Source: Planctomycetota bacterium (lineage in GTDB: Bacteria > Planctomycetota > SZUA-567 > JAFGNG01). Taken from it: a DNA stretch of 9,289 nt. The stretch lies in contig JAFGNG010000214.1 of the NCBI GenBank assembly GCA_016927125.1, positions 1 through 9,289 on the forward strand. Direction: 5' to 3'. The notes beneath the pieces were generated by a model. The model saw only the letters and a program-made list of their open reading frames with translations. It did no database searches and was not told the origin of the DNA. Below, piece after piece: positions 1-6,117 of this stretch (position 1 is the stretch's first letter; each line of letters begins with the position of its first letter). Made by a program: the position numbers and the translations under genes.

Positions 1-16
1 AAAGACTTGCACAAGG

Positions 17-48
17 TTGACAATAAACATATTTTCTGACAGTATTAA
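17..48 (+). promoter_or_regulatory. Possible promoter upstream of the HTH-receiver gene
   Basis: A perfect TTGACA lies at 17-22. The -10 is ambiguous: CAGTAT at 40-45 gives a 17-bp spacer but only three consensus matches, and TATTAA at 43-48 fits better but with a 20-bp spacer. The whole stretch from 23 to 109 is very A/T-rich. The -35 is seen directly; assigning it as the promoter of the gene at 110 is inference. Confidence 0.35.
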
Positions 49-109
49 AAAGTTGGATCATTAAATTCTAGTTTATATTTCTATAAAAATAACCCCTAAA
101 TTACAAAGA

Positions 110-730
110 ATGAAAAATGCTATGCAAGAAAAACTCTTAACCAGCGGAAAAGTAGCAAAGCTTTGTCAAGTATCGGTACCGACAGTGCTCAATTGGATAA
201 ACTCCGGCTTTCTGCCAAGTTATAAAACTGCCGGCGGACACAACCGGATCTCGCCACTGGGGCTGCTCAGATTCCTGACTGAAAACAGTATGTTCATTCC
301 CAGTGAACTTTACGGCCTCTCTGGTGTAGAGCCAGAGGAGCTAACCTCTGAAGGCAACCAGAAAAAATCCGTGGCGATCGTCGCCGACGATGAAGAGGTG
401 GTCAGGGATCTCCTGCACGAGGTGTTGACCGGGATTAATTACGTGGTAGTCGATGTCCAGGACGGGCTGGAAGCTTGCCTGCAAATGGGACTGCTGCGCC
501 CGGAACTGCTGATCCTGGATTTGCTTATGCCTCGCATGGACGGCTTGCAGGTTATCCAGACCATCCGCAAGCAGCCGGAGTTGAATAATACGCGTATTAT
601 AGTAGTTTCCGGTCATATCACGGACGATGCCAGGCGCGCGCTGGAAGATGCTGGCATTAAACATATTATGGAAAAACCGATTTCAATCAGCGAGTTTGTC
701 AGGATTTCGCGCTTTGCTGAAGAGCAGTAA
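110..730 (+). CDS. MerR/excisionase-type HTH fused to response-regulator receiver domain
   Basis: Probable DNA-binding response regulator of 206 aa. Residues about 9-58 form a MerR/excisionase-like winged HTH (a TSGKVAKLCQVSVPTVLNW helix-turn-helix, then a GGHNRIS wing). Residues about 87-203 form a CheY-like receiver with the acidic pair D93/D94, phospho-acceptor D137 in the LILDLLMPRMDG motif, switch S167 and conserved K189 in EKP. All phosphorylation residues are present, so it should accept phosphate from a histidine kinase. None is encoded here, so it is an orphan. The output domain comes first, the reverse of OmpR/NarL regulators. The start at 110 has only a weak ribosome site, and Met5 (122) is an alternative. 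It converges on the gene ending at 766 with a 35-bp gap and no obvious terminator. Its targets cannot be told from sequence. Confidence 0.85.
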   Translation: MKNAMQEKLLTSGKVAKLCQVSVPTVLNWINSGFLPSYKTAGGHNRISPLGLLRFLTENSMFIPSELYGLSGVEPEELTSEGNQKKSVAIVADDEEVVRDLLHEVLTGINYVVVDVQDGLEACLQMGLLRPELLILDLLMPRMDGLQVIQTIRKQPELNNTRIIVVSGHITDDARRALEDAGIKHIMEKPISISEFVRISRFAEEQ

Positions 731-765
731 TCCCGATAGGTTTTGAGATATTATTAACCGCCTCC

Positions 766-1725
766 TCAGGGCAAGATCAGCTTTACCAGGAGGGGCAAAT
801 GATCCGACCCGATATCCGGGTCGGATTTGCATTGGATAACATCTATATCAGGACTGACCAGGCAATGATCCAGCGGAATCCTTAAGATTGGATTCCAGGA
901 TGGCCAGGTTGGAATCACCCCGAACCCCTGCCTAGCGTTTTGCATCCCGCTCTCCCGGATAAAGTCCGCGTAGAATGATGACCACATGGTCAGGTTGAGA
1001 TCGCCTATTAGAATTTTTGGATCTTTAAGACTGGCAAGATGTTTCGATACAGCGGCAAGTTGCTGGTTGCGCATATTAAAACCAGTTTCCGTTACCGGTG
1101 GCAAGGGATGGGTAAGCAGCAAGCTTACAGGTTTTTCATTCCCCTGTAATTCTACTTGGAGAGTCGGGATTACAGTATTTCCAATATATTCAATCTGCTT
1201 AAAATTCAGGGGAATACGGCTGAATAACGCCATGCCGAAATTATCGTCCTGGGGTAGTGCAACCTGGTATGGATAAACATGTTGCAAAGGTTTAAGGGAT
1301 TCCGTCCAGGCGTCATTCACTTCGAGCAAAGCGACCAGATCGGGATTGCTTGCCTTGACTGCTGCAAGCAGGCGATGGTGCTGTTGATTATCGGTATAGA
1401 CATTGGCGTAATAGATGCGCAAAGGATTGCCGGAGGGATTGGTTACCTGCTCTGCGTTAAAGTACCAGGGCAGCACTAACGAGGCATTAACCAGACAGCA
1501 AACCAGCGCGGCCAAGGCCCACCGGCGGCGGCGGATCATAACGAGGACGAAAAAGCATAGAAATGATACAGCTGCATACTGCACGCGGAAGTGGCAGGCC
1601 ATATCCAGCAAGCGATGAAACTGGCCAAGAAAGCCACAGCCTGTCAGGATTACTACTCCAGCTAAAGCCAGCTGGATGGGTATAGCGAGTGTTTTATTTT
1701 TTTTGGAATGTTTCGGTTCAGCCAT
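766..1725 (-). CDS. Membrane-anchored endonuclease/exonuclease/phosphatase (EEP) family protein
   Basis: A 319-aa protein with an N-terminal membrane part and a C-terminal EEP hydrolase domain (Mg-dependent phosphodiester or phosphoester cleavage in the family; true substrate unknown). Three hydrophobic helices are visible at about 13-34, 48-64 and 69-87, split by an RRRR stretch at 65-68. The EEP signature residues follow in order: N108, E135 (LLEVND), H206 (LTHPLPP), D242/N244 (GDLN), D286/H287, and S307-D308-H309 (GSDH). The set is complete, so the enzyme should be active. The frame is open up to 1815, but the extra 30 residues lie inside the upstream gene and look like read-through. I chose ATG 1725, which overlaps the upstream stop by 8 bases (ATGGCTGA) and is preceded by AAGG, a layout typical of translational coupling. 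The domain order resembles YafD-like membrane EEP proteins, but I would not assign a symbol. Confidence 0.82.
   Translation of the reverse strand: MAEPKHSKKNKTLAIPIQLALAGVVILTGCGFLGQFHRLLDMACHFRVQYAAVSFLCFFVLVMIRRRRWALAALVCCLVNASLVLPWYFNAEQVTNPSGNPLRIYYANVYTDNQQHHRLLAAVKASNPDLVALLEVNDAWTESLKPLQHVYPYQVALPQDDNFGMALFSRIPLNFKQIEYIGNTVIPTLQVELQGNEKPVSLLLTHPLPPVTETGFNMRNQQLAAVSKHLASLKDPKILIGDLNLTMWSSFYADFIRESGMQNARQGFGVIPTWPSWNPILRIPLDHCLVSPDIDVIQCKSDPDIGSDHLPLLVKLILP
795..830. other. Long inverted repeat (hairpin) in the 3' end of the EEP gene
   Basis: ATCCGACCCG at 802-811 and CGGGTCGGAT at 817-826 are perfect 10-bp arms around a 5-nt loop. Alternatively GCAAAT (795-800) pairs with ATTTGC (825-830), stacked on 8 inner pairs with a 3-nt bulge. 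It overlaps the codons of the catalytic GSDH motif, so coding constraint shapes it. No T-tract follows on either strand, so it is not a standard intrinsic terminator, although it lies just past the convergent regulator gene. Confidence 0.55.
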
Positions 1726-2329
1726 GATGCTTGTCAACCTTGGAAAAGAGCTGGTCAACCAGTATTTTAGCTTCCTCCAGCCAGTCTTCTCGCTCTTTCT
1801 GCGTGCTGGTAACAATAGTCCTGAACATCCGGCGGTGAAAGTGCTTCACGCCGCAGAGATCGAAGATGCAGTCCTTCCAGATACGCTCCAGGGGATCGCC
1901 GAAGATAAGCTCTTCGCGTTCCTCCGAGGTGTTGGAGGTATTGAGCACCAGCGCCACCCGGGCCTGTAGCAAGCCTATCGGCACGCCTTCGCCGCTGTCG
2001 CCGTCCTCGAAGCGGTACGCCACCTCGGGCCGGATAACCCGGTCGGTCCAACCTTTCAGGATTGCCGGCGGCTGCCCCCACCAGTTGGGATGAACAATAA
2101 TAATGCCGTCGGCGGTGCAAAGCTCCTCACAATGTTTGTGAATGATTTCCGGAACCGGCCCATCAGTCGCGGCTTCCTCACTATACAGAATAGGATCAAA
2201 CTTTTCGGCGTAGAGATCATGGAAGATCACTTCATGTCCATTATGGTCAGCCGCTTCACAGGCCGCATCAGCAAGCGCGCGGTTGAAGCTCTTGGGATCA
2301 GGGTGCGCGAGGATGAGGAGGATTTTCAT
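1718..2329 (-). CDS. Flavodoxin-2 family NAD(P)H dehydrogenase (quinone)
   Basis: A 203-aa protein of the flavodoxin-like-fold NAD(P)H oxidoreductase family (NQO/MdaB/KefF-type). These are soluble FAD or FMN enzymes that use NAD(P)H to reduce quinones, often by two electrons, which limits redox cycling. Visible signs are the first strand and phosphate-binding turn MKILLILAHPDPKSFNRAL (1-19), the hallmark HPNWWGQPPAILKGWTDRV at 80-98 (isoalloxazine-contacting WWG and substrate-pocket KGW), and NTSNTSEE at 130-137 in place of the usual TTGG. Length is normal for the family. ATG 2329 is preceded by AAGGA at a 6-nt spacing. It lies 15 bp after the L,D-transpeptidase-like gene and overlaps the EEP gene by 8 bp, so the three are likely one operon. 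The physiological acceptor is unknown; KefF-like ancillary or azoreductase-like roles are equally possible. Confidence 0.88.
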   Translation of the reverse strand: MKILLILAHPDPKSFNRALADAACEAADHNGHEVIFHDLYAEKFDPILYSEEAATDGPVPEIIHKHCEELCTADGIIIVHPNWWGQPPAILKGWTDRVIRPEVAYRFEDGDSGEGVPIGLLQARVALVLNTSNTSEEREELIFGDPLERIWKDCIFDLCGVKHFHRRMFRTIVTSTQKEREDWLEEAKILVDQLFSKVDKHHG

Positions 2330-2344
2330 AGGTGTCCTTACAGG

Positions 2345-3085
2345 TTAATCGTCAGATCGCTGTTTGACCTTATGGTTAAACAGTATCAGAGCCTGCCGAA
2401 TATTATCATATTTCTCCGGCAGCCAGGCAACGGTGTTTTCTGGATAAATCCTGTCTATAGTTCGCAGATCATACGGGGCAATAATTACCTGGGCGTTTTC
2501 ATTGCCGATTTTTTGCACCAGGGTAAAGAGTTCTTCAATCGCGGGGTCGCCAATCGGGATACAGCCAATTGTAACGGACTTGCCGTGAATAAAGATATCG
2601 CCGCCGAGATTGGTACGCCCATCCTCCTTTGCTTTCTCAAGATCGAAGCGGTTGGGATAATTAATCTTTATGGAGAGATGATAACTGCTGTTGGGGTTTA
2701 GCCAAGTTATTTTATAAATCCCTTCCGGGATCTGGCGATCTCCAGATTTCAGCTTCGGCCCTAACTCTCCGCTGAATCCCGTGAAGGGATAAGACTTAAT
2801 GAAAATCATAGAGTTGTCCAATTCAGCCCATAACTCCAAAACCCGTTCTTCTTTTAAGGCAATTAAAGTTATTGCTGACGGAGGATAATTAACTTCAACC
2901 TTTTTAAAATGTGATGCCAATCTTCCTTCCGCATCATTCCCGTATTTTTTAGATACTTCTTCCAGGGTATATTTTCCGCGAATTTGCAGAAAACACGGAT
3001 ACCAGAAGCGCCGTCCGTAGTGATAAAAGAGAGCTATACAAAGAAGAAAACAAATGATTAGGATTGATACTTTGATTTTATTCAT
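2345..3085 (-). CDS. YafK-like L,D-transpeptidase-fold (YkuD) envelope protein
   Basis: A 246-aa protein with an N-terminal membrane anchor or uncleaved signal (hydrophobic 5-23), so the rest is probably periplasmic. The YkuD catalytic domain spans about 72-205. DIFIHGKSVTIGCIPIGD at 163-180 holds the family's H-G-x(5)-G-C signature: H167 as general base, G174, and C175 as nucleophile. The short H-to-C spacing and the IHG...TIGC form resemble E. coli YafK/DpaA, which removes Braun lipoprotein from peptidoglycan, more than classic 3-3 crosslinking enzymes. Both peptidoglycan crosslinking and hydrolysis are therefore open. No LysM or peptidoglycan-binding domain is seen. ATG 3085 has a very G-rich Shine-Dalgarno (GGGGAGGGG, 6-nt spacing) that is part of a REP-like repeat. 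It is the first gene of the tight trio with the flavodoxin-fold and EEP genes. Confidence 0.85.
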   Translation of the reverse strand: MNKIKVSILIICFLLCIALFYHYGRRFWYPCFLQIRGKYTLEEVSKKYGNDAEGRLASHFKKVEVNYPPSAITLIALKEERVLELWAELDNSMIFIKSYPFTGFSGELGPKLKSGDRQIPEGIYKITWLNPNSSYHLSIKINYPNRFDLEKAKEDGRTNLGGDIFIHGKSVTIGCIPIGDPAIEELFTLVQKIGNENAQVIIAPYDLRTIDRIYPENTVAWLPEKYDNIRQALILFNHKVKQRSDD

Positions 3086-3090
3086 TATTA

Positions 3091-3100
3091 TCCCCTCCCC
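3091..3100 (-). promoter_or_regulatory. Repeat-derived Shine-Dalgarno of the L,D-transpeptidase-like gene
   Basis: On the minus strand GGGGAGGGG (3100-3092) ends 6 nt before ATG 3085 and fixes that start. It is the tail of the REP-like element at 3093-3125. The 9-mer GGGAGGGGA occurs here (3099-3091) and again as the element's right stem arm (3113-3105), so the C-rich arm at 3125-3117 can pair with either copy. Confidence 0.6.
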
Positions 3101-3125
3101 TCAATCCCCTCCCGGTGGGAGGGGA
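3093..3125 (-). repeat. REP-like palindromic element, copy 1
   Basis: Read on the minus strand: stem arm TCCCCTCCC (3125-3117), loop ACC, arm GGGAGGGGA (3113-3105), then tail TTGAGGGGAGGG (3104-3093). It has the same architecture as copy 2 at 3169-3201 but in opposite orientation. G-rich palindromes of this kind are widespread as dispersed intergenic repeats in bacteria, often mobilised in trans by TnpA-REP (RAYT) enzymes. None is encoded here. Confidence 0.75.
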
Positions 3126-3136
3126 GGTTCTCATCC

Positions 3137-3631
3137 TTAATTTTTTTCAAATGTCTGCTGTTCACGCTCCCTCTCCCCTTGGGAGAGGGTTGAGGTGAGG
3201 GATGTTCCCTTCTCCCACCCCTCAACCTTCCCTTGCTTTATAGAAAAGAGAGGATGGGGCTTGAAGTTTGTTATTTTCTTAAGTGCAAAATGCTGTTCCG
3301 GATCGCGATTCTTAAGTTTAGCTAAAAGATGCCCGGCTTCAAATTTAATTTGCCCGGTGGTTACTTTGAGCCGAGGAAGTTTTTCGGGTTTGCGTACCTT
3401 CTGGCGGTCAAAGCGATATCCCCTGACCTTGGCTTCCTGCCAGATATGCCAGAGGTAAGCATTGATCGCACTCAAGGTTTGAGGATGCTGTCGGAAGCGC
3501 AGCAGTTGCGGGTGGTGACGGTAGCCGGTAGTCTTTCCCCGGAGCACTGCCTGCGCCAGGAGCGCCTCGCGCCAAAGCGCGACCAGCCCGACGGAATCAA
3601 GGTAACATGGATGCAGCGACCATAAACGCAT
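3137..3631 (-). CDS. Pyrimidine-dimer DNA glycosylase-like protein (Pyr_excise family), with repeat-encoded C-terminus
   Basis: A 164-aa protein. Its opening MRLWSLHPCYLD, then ALWREALLAQAVL and GYRHHPQLLRF, match the bacterial family related to T4 endonuclease V (PF03013), which cuts the glycosyl bond of UV-induced cyclobutane pyrimidine dimers and nicks the abasic site. R21-E22 align by eye with R22-E23 of the T4 enzyme, where E23 is catalytic. The conserved core ends near HPLFSIKQGKVEGWE (126-140). Residues 143-164 are encoded by the REP-like element and the sequence after it, so the original stop has probably been replaced. Arg2 should block removal of the initiator Met, so the T4 mechanism, which uses the amine of residue 2, may not carry over directly. 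The start is fixed by family conservation; the ribosome site is weak. It lies 31 bp after the upstream gene. Activity on dimers is inferred, not shown. Confidence 0.72.
   Translation of the reverse strand: MRLWSLHPCYLDSVGLVALWREALLAQAVLRGKTTGYRHHPQLLRFRQHPQTLSAINAYLWHIWQEAKVRGYRFDRQKVRKPEKLPRLKVTTGQIKFEAGHLLAKLKNRDPEQHFALKKITNFKPHPLFSIKQGKVEGWEKGTSLTSTLSQGEREREQQTFEKN
3169..3201 (+). repeat. REP-like palindromic element, copy 2, inside the glycosylase frame
   Basis: Read on the plus strand: arm CCCTCTCCC (3169-3177), loop CTT, arm GGGAGAGGG (3181-3189), tail TTGAGGTGAGGG (3190-3201). The stem is a perfect 9 bp. Compared with copy 1, arm positions 1 and 4 change, and so do their pairing partners. 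The element encodes the peptide TSTLSQGERE in the minus-strand glycosylase gene, a type of tail I associate with this repeat family. Confidence 0.75.
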
Positions 3632-3662
3632 ACGAAGATTCTAAAAAGGATTGGGGTTTTGA

Positions 3663-4277
3663 CTATTTATCATCCTGCCCAAAAAGGTTGTCCTCTTTCT
3701 CTTTATCTTTATCTTTTTCTTTCTCTTTTGCTTTATCTTTATCATCACCGTAGATTGTCTTCGGCTTGAAGATGGGTTTCAGGCCGCGCTTGACGGATTT
3801 CTTCTCTTTATCCAGATCTTTTTCTTTATCTTCCTTATCCACCTTCTTCTCGTCTTCCCACTCTTCAGGTTCCTGGTCGCTGGGAGTGGTCTTGCCGATA
3901 TCAATAACCTCAAGTTTGCCTTCCAGGGGTTCGGCCTGGTAATGATTGACAATCTTTTCTTCCGCTTGCACCGATCCTGTTTTCTGCTTGTCATCGGTGC
4001 TGACATCCTGTTCAATCCGGGCAATCTTTTCGGCGGGGAAGAACTGCTCCAGCCGCCCGCCCTTCATGGTAATGATGGTCGTACCCTTGGGCCCGCTGAG
4101 CAGGATGGAGCCCTCAACCGTCGTGCCATCCTTGAGGTGGATAATATCTTTGCGGCCAACCACGCCCACATCTGCGGCCTTGGCAGTCGAGAGAAATATG
4201 AGGAAACCAATTACCATTGCCAATGCCCTATAAAGGCGCTGGCGGAACAACTTGCCGTTAAAACCATGATTTCTCAT
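3663..4277 (-). CDS. Secreted protein with small beta-barrel domain and KE/KD-rich tail
   Basis: Unrecognised 204-aa protein. Residues 1-35 form a signal peptide: a basic start, hydrophobic 19-31, and likely cleavage after STAKA (35). Residues about 43-89 (DIIHLKDGTTVEGSILL... EQFFPAEKIARIE) have the strand-rich pattern of a small SH3/Sm-like beta-barrel, starting with the common 'lkdG..v.G' turn. I know such domains from secreted proteins of unclear function in several Gram-negative phyla. The remainder, 90-204, is predicted disordered. It is dominated by K, E and D, especially 141-161 and 178-196, and is encoded by imperfect CTTTAT/CTTTTT repeats at about 3690-3745. ATG 4277 has GAGGG at about 8 nt. 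It lies 99 bp downstream of proS and 31 bp before the glycosylase gene. No enzyme motif is visible. Confidence 0.7.
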   Translation of the reverse strand: MRNHGFNGKLFRQRLYRALAMVIGFLIFLSTAKAADVGVVGRKDIIHLKDGTTVEGSILLSGPKGTTIITMKGGRLEQFFPAEKIARIEQDVSTDDKQKTGSVQAEEKIVNHYQAEPLEGKLEVIDIGKTTPSDQEPEEWEDEKKVDKEDKEKDLDKEKKSVKRGLKPIFKPKTIYGDDKDKAKEKEKDKDKEKEDNLFGQDDK

Positions 4278-4376
4278 AATAATTCCCTCTTACTCCTGAA
4301 GCCCGATTATTCCAATATCTTACTGTCACTTGGCAGTGCCGATCCCGCCGCTGCATAATAACTTATCGACATTTAA

Positions 4377-5900
4377 TTAATAACTCTTGCCGAAGATCAC
4401 GCGCTGCTTGCTGGGTGCGCCACAGACCACGCAGGCCCCTTCCTCTTCCGGTTCATCAAAGGGAATGCAGCGGATCGTTACTTTAAGCGCCTCCTTGGGC
4501 TGTTCTTCACACGCGGGCGAGCCGCACCAGTGCGAATATGCCCAGCCGCCGTGGATCTCAGGCTTTTCCTGATCCTTCGGGGTAAAGAAATTGACAAACT
4601 CGTCCCAGGAATCAATCCGCCTGGAATTCTCCGCGCGCAGCCTGCGCGCCCGCTCGAGAAGCTCCGCCTGGATGCTGTCCAGCACCTCGGTGATGCTGGC
4701 GACAAACTCGTCCTTGCCCTGGCTGTAGCGCTCCTTCGGACCCTGGTCACGCCGGCCGACAAAGACCGACCCAGCCTCCATATCGCGCGGGCCGATCTCG
4801 ACCCGCACCGGGATGCCCTTCTTGACCCACTCCCAGGAACGTTCGCCCGCGTTGAGATCGCGGTCATCGATCTCAATCGTCAGGGGAATCCCGTGGTATG
4901 AAACCCCCTGCAACTTCTCCGCAATCTCGCGGCAATAGGCGGTCGTTTGCTCGCGCCCGGCTTCATCACGGAAGATCGGTAGGAAGACCACATGCGAAGG
5001 CGCCAAGCGCGGGGGAAGGATCAAGCCGTCATCATCGCTGTGGGTCATGATCATGGCGCCAATCAAACGGGAGGAGACGCCCCAGGAGGTAGTCCAGGCG
5101 TATTCTTCCTTGCCTTCCCTGCTCTGGAACTTGATTTCGCTCGCCTTGGCGAAGTTTTGCCCCAGGAAGTGCGAAGTGCCGGCCTGGAGCGCCTTGCGAT
5201 CCTGCATCATGGCTTCGATGCAGAGGGTGCTGACCGCGCCGGGGAAACGCTCGGAGGCGGTCTTCTCGCCGGTGGTGACCGGGATTGCCATGTATTCCTC
5301 GGCAAAGTCCTGGTAGACATCCAGCATCTTGCGAGTCTCTTCCCAGGCCTCTTCCGAGGTGGCGTGGACCGTATGCCCCTCCTGCCAGAGGAACTCGATG
5401 GTGCGTAGGAAGAGACGCGGGCGCATCTCCCAGCGGACAATATTCGCCCACTGGTTAATCAACAACGGCAGGTCGCGGTAGCTCTGCACCCACTTCGCGT
5501 AGGTCGCGCCAATAATGGTTTCGCTGGTGGGGCGAACCACGAGCGGCTCTTCCAACTCCCCGGCGGGCTTGAGGTTGCCCTCGGCGTCGCTTTCGAGGCG
5601 GTGGTGAGTAACAACCGCGCACTCCTTGGCAAAGCCTTCGACATGCTCGGCCTCTTTCTGGAGGAAGGAGAGCGGGATAAAGAGCGGAAAATAAGCATTG
5701 CGGTGCCCCGTGGCCTTGAACATCGCGTCCAGGTTGGTGCGGATATTCTCCCAGATGCCCCATCCCCAGGGCTTGATCACCATGCATCCCCTGACTGGAG
5801 AATTCTCCGCCAAGTCCGCCGCCCGGATTACCTGCTGGTACCATTCCGCATAGTCTTCCGCGCGGGTTGGCGAGATCGCATTCTTCTGTTTCTGCGCCAC
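4377..5900 (-). CDS. proS: Prolyl-tRNA synthetase, archaeal/eukaryotic (type 3) form
   Basis: A 507-aa class II aminoacyl-tRNA synthetase that charges tRNA-Pro with proline in the cytoplasm. Recognisable parts are the catalytic core with RPTSET (123-128, proline/ATP pocket), motif 2 RWEMRPRLFLRTIEFLWQEGHTVH (156-179), and motif 3 HSDDDGLILPPRLAP (287-301, ATP-binding R298). The anticodon-binding domain covers about 302-410. The C-terminal zinc-type domain has C459, C464, C490 and C493, and the chain ends in Tyr507. The C-terminal domain, terminal Tyr and absence of the large editing insertion mark the archaeal-like ProS type also found in many bacteria (for example Thermus), so cis-editing of Ala-tRNA-Pro is not expected. 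The start is GTG at 5900, with AAAGGAG 5 nt upstream. It is transcribed from its own promoter at about 6032-6004 and heads the minus-strand block. Confidence 0.97.
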   Translation of the reverse strand: MAQKQKNAISPTRAEDYAEWYQQVIRAADLAENSPVRGCMVIKPWGWGIWENIRTNLDAMFKATGHRNAYFPLFIPLSFLQKEAEHVEGFAKECAVVTHHRLESDAEGNLKPAGELEEPLVVRPTSETIIGATYAKWVQSYRDLPLLINQWANIVRWEMRPRLFLRTIEFLWQEGHTVHATSEEAWEETRKMLDVYQDFAEEYMAIPVTTGEKTASERFPGAVSTLCIEAMMQDRKALQAGTSHFLGQNFAKASEIKFQSREGKEEYAWTTSWGVSSRLIGAMIMTHSDDDGLILPPRLAPSHVVFLPIFRDEAGREQTTAYCREIAEKLQGVSYHGIPLTIEIDDRDLNAGERSWEWVKKGIPVRVEIGPRDMEAGSVFVGRRDQGPKERYSQGKDEFVASITEVLDSIQAELLERARRLRAENSRRIDSWDEFVNFFTPKDQEKPEIHGGWAYSHWCGSPACEEQPKEALKVTIRCIPFDEPEEEGACVVCGAPSKQRVIFGKSY

Positions 5901-6003
5901 AAGGACTCCTTTCTCGAGATGTAACTCTTTTCCAAGAGGCAGTAATCTTTATCAGTAAGGCGCCCTCCGGTTCTGCAGTCCAGCGCGCCGGTCCAGCCTT
6001 TAA

Positions 6004-6032
6004 ATCCTATCTGAAAACAGCCCGCATGTCAA
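6004..6032 (-). promoter_or_regulatory. Predicted sigma-70-type promoter for proS
   Basis: On the minus strand there is a perfect TTGACA (6032-6027), a 17-bp spacer and TAGGAT (6009-6004, four of six consensus positions). It would give a leader of roughly 95 nt before the GTG start of proS. The sequence match is direct; activity is inferred. Confidence 0.55.
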
Positions 6033-6088
6033 ACCACTGGCCCTGGCGGGAGGAAAATGCATTAAGTTGTTGCCAGCGCAACTTTTGC

Positions 6089-6117
6089 TTGACATTAACA
6101 TATGCGGTTCATATCTT
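6089..6117 (+). promoter_or_regulatory. Predicted sigma-70-type promoter for the helical protein / rsmD operon
   Basis: On the plus strand there is a perfect TTGACA (6089-6094), a 17-bp spacer and TATCTT (6112-6117, four of six consensus positions), in an A/T-rich stretch. A start near 6124 gives a leader of about 80 nt before ATG 6204. An AAGTTG/CAACTT inverted repeat ends 4 bp before the -35 and could be an operator. Confidence 0.55.

Noticed and set aside
1726..1815. A 30-residue N-terminal extension of the EEP protein
   Set aside because: It lies entirely inside the flavodoxin-fold gene, is basic without a domain, and the coupled ATG at 1725 is a better start.
2090..2701. A 203-codon plus-strand frame opposite the L,D-transpeptidase-like and flavodoxin-fold genes
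   Set aside because: It spans two well-supported genes, has no recognisable domain or ribosome site, and its composition looks like antisense read-out.
3141..3147. A run of seven T next to the repeats as a possible intrinsic terminator
   Set aside because: On the plus strand it follows copy 1 by 15 bp, too far, and no plus-strand gene ends there. On the minus strand it is a run of A.
4278..4376. A partial palindrome (4322-4337) and possible promoter in the 99-bp gap downstream of proS
   Set aside because: The arms have only a 2-nt loop with one wobble pair, and no acceptable -35/-10 pair was found on the minus strand.
4478..5844. Several long frames on both strands across proS
   Set aside because: These are shadows of a G+C-rich, highly conserved gene; all are biased in composition and lack starts or domains.
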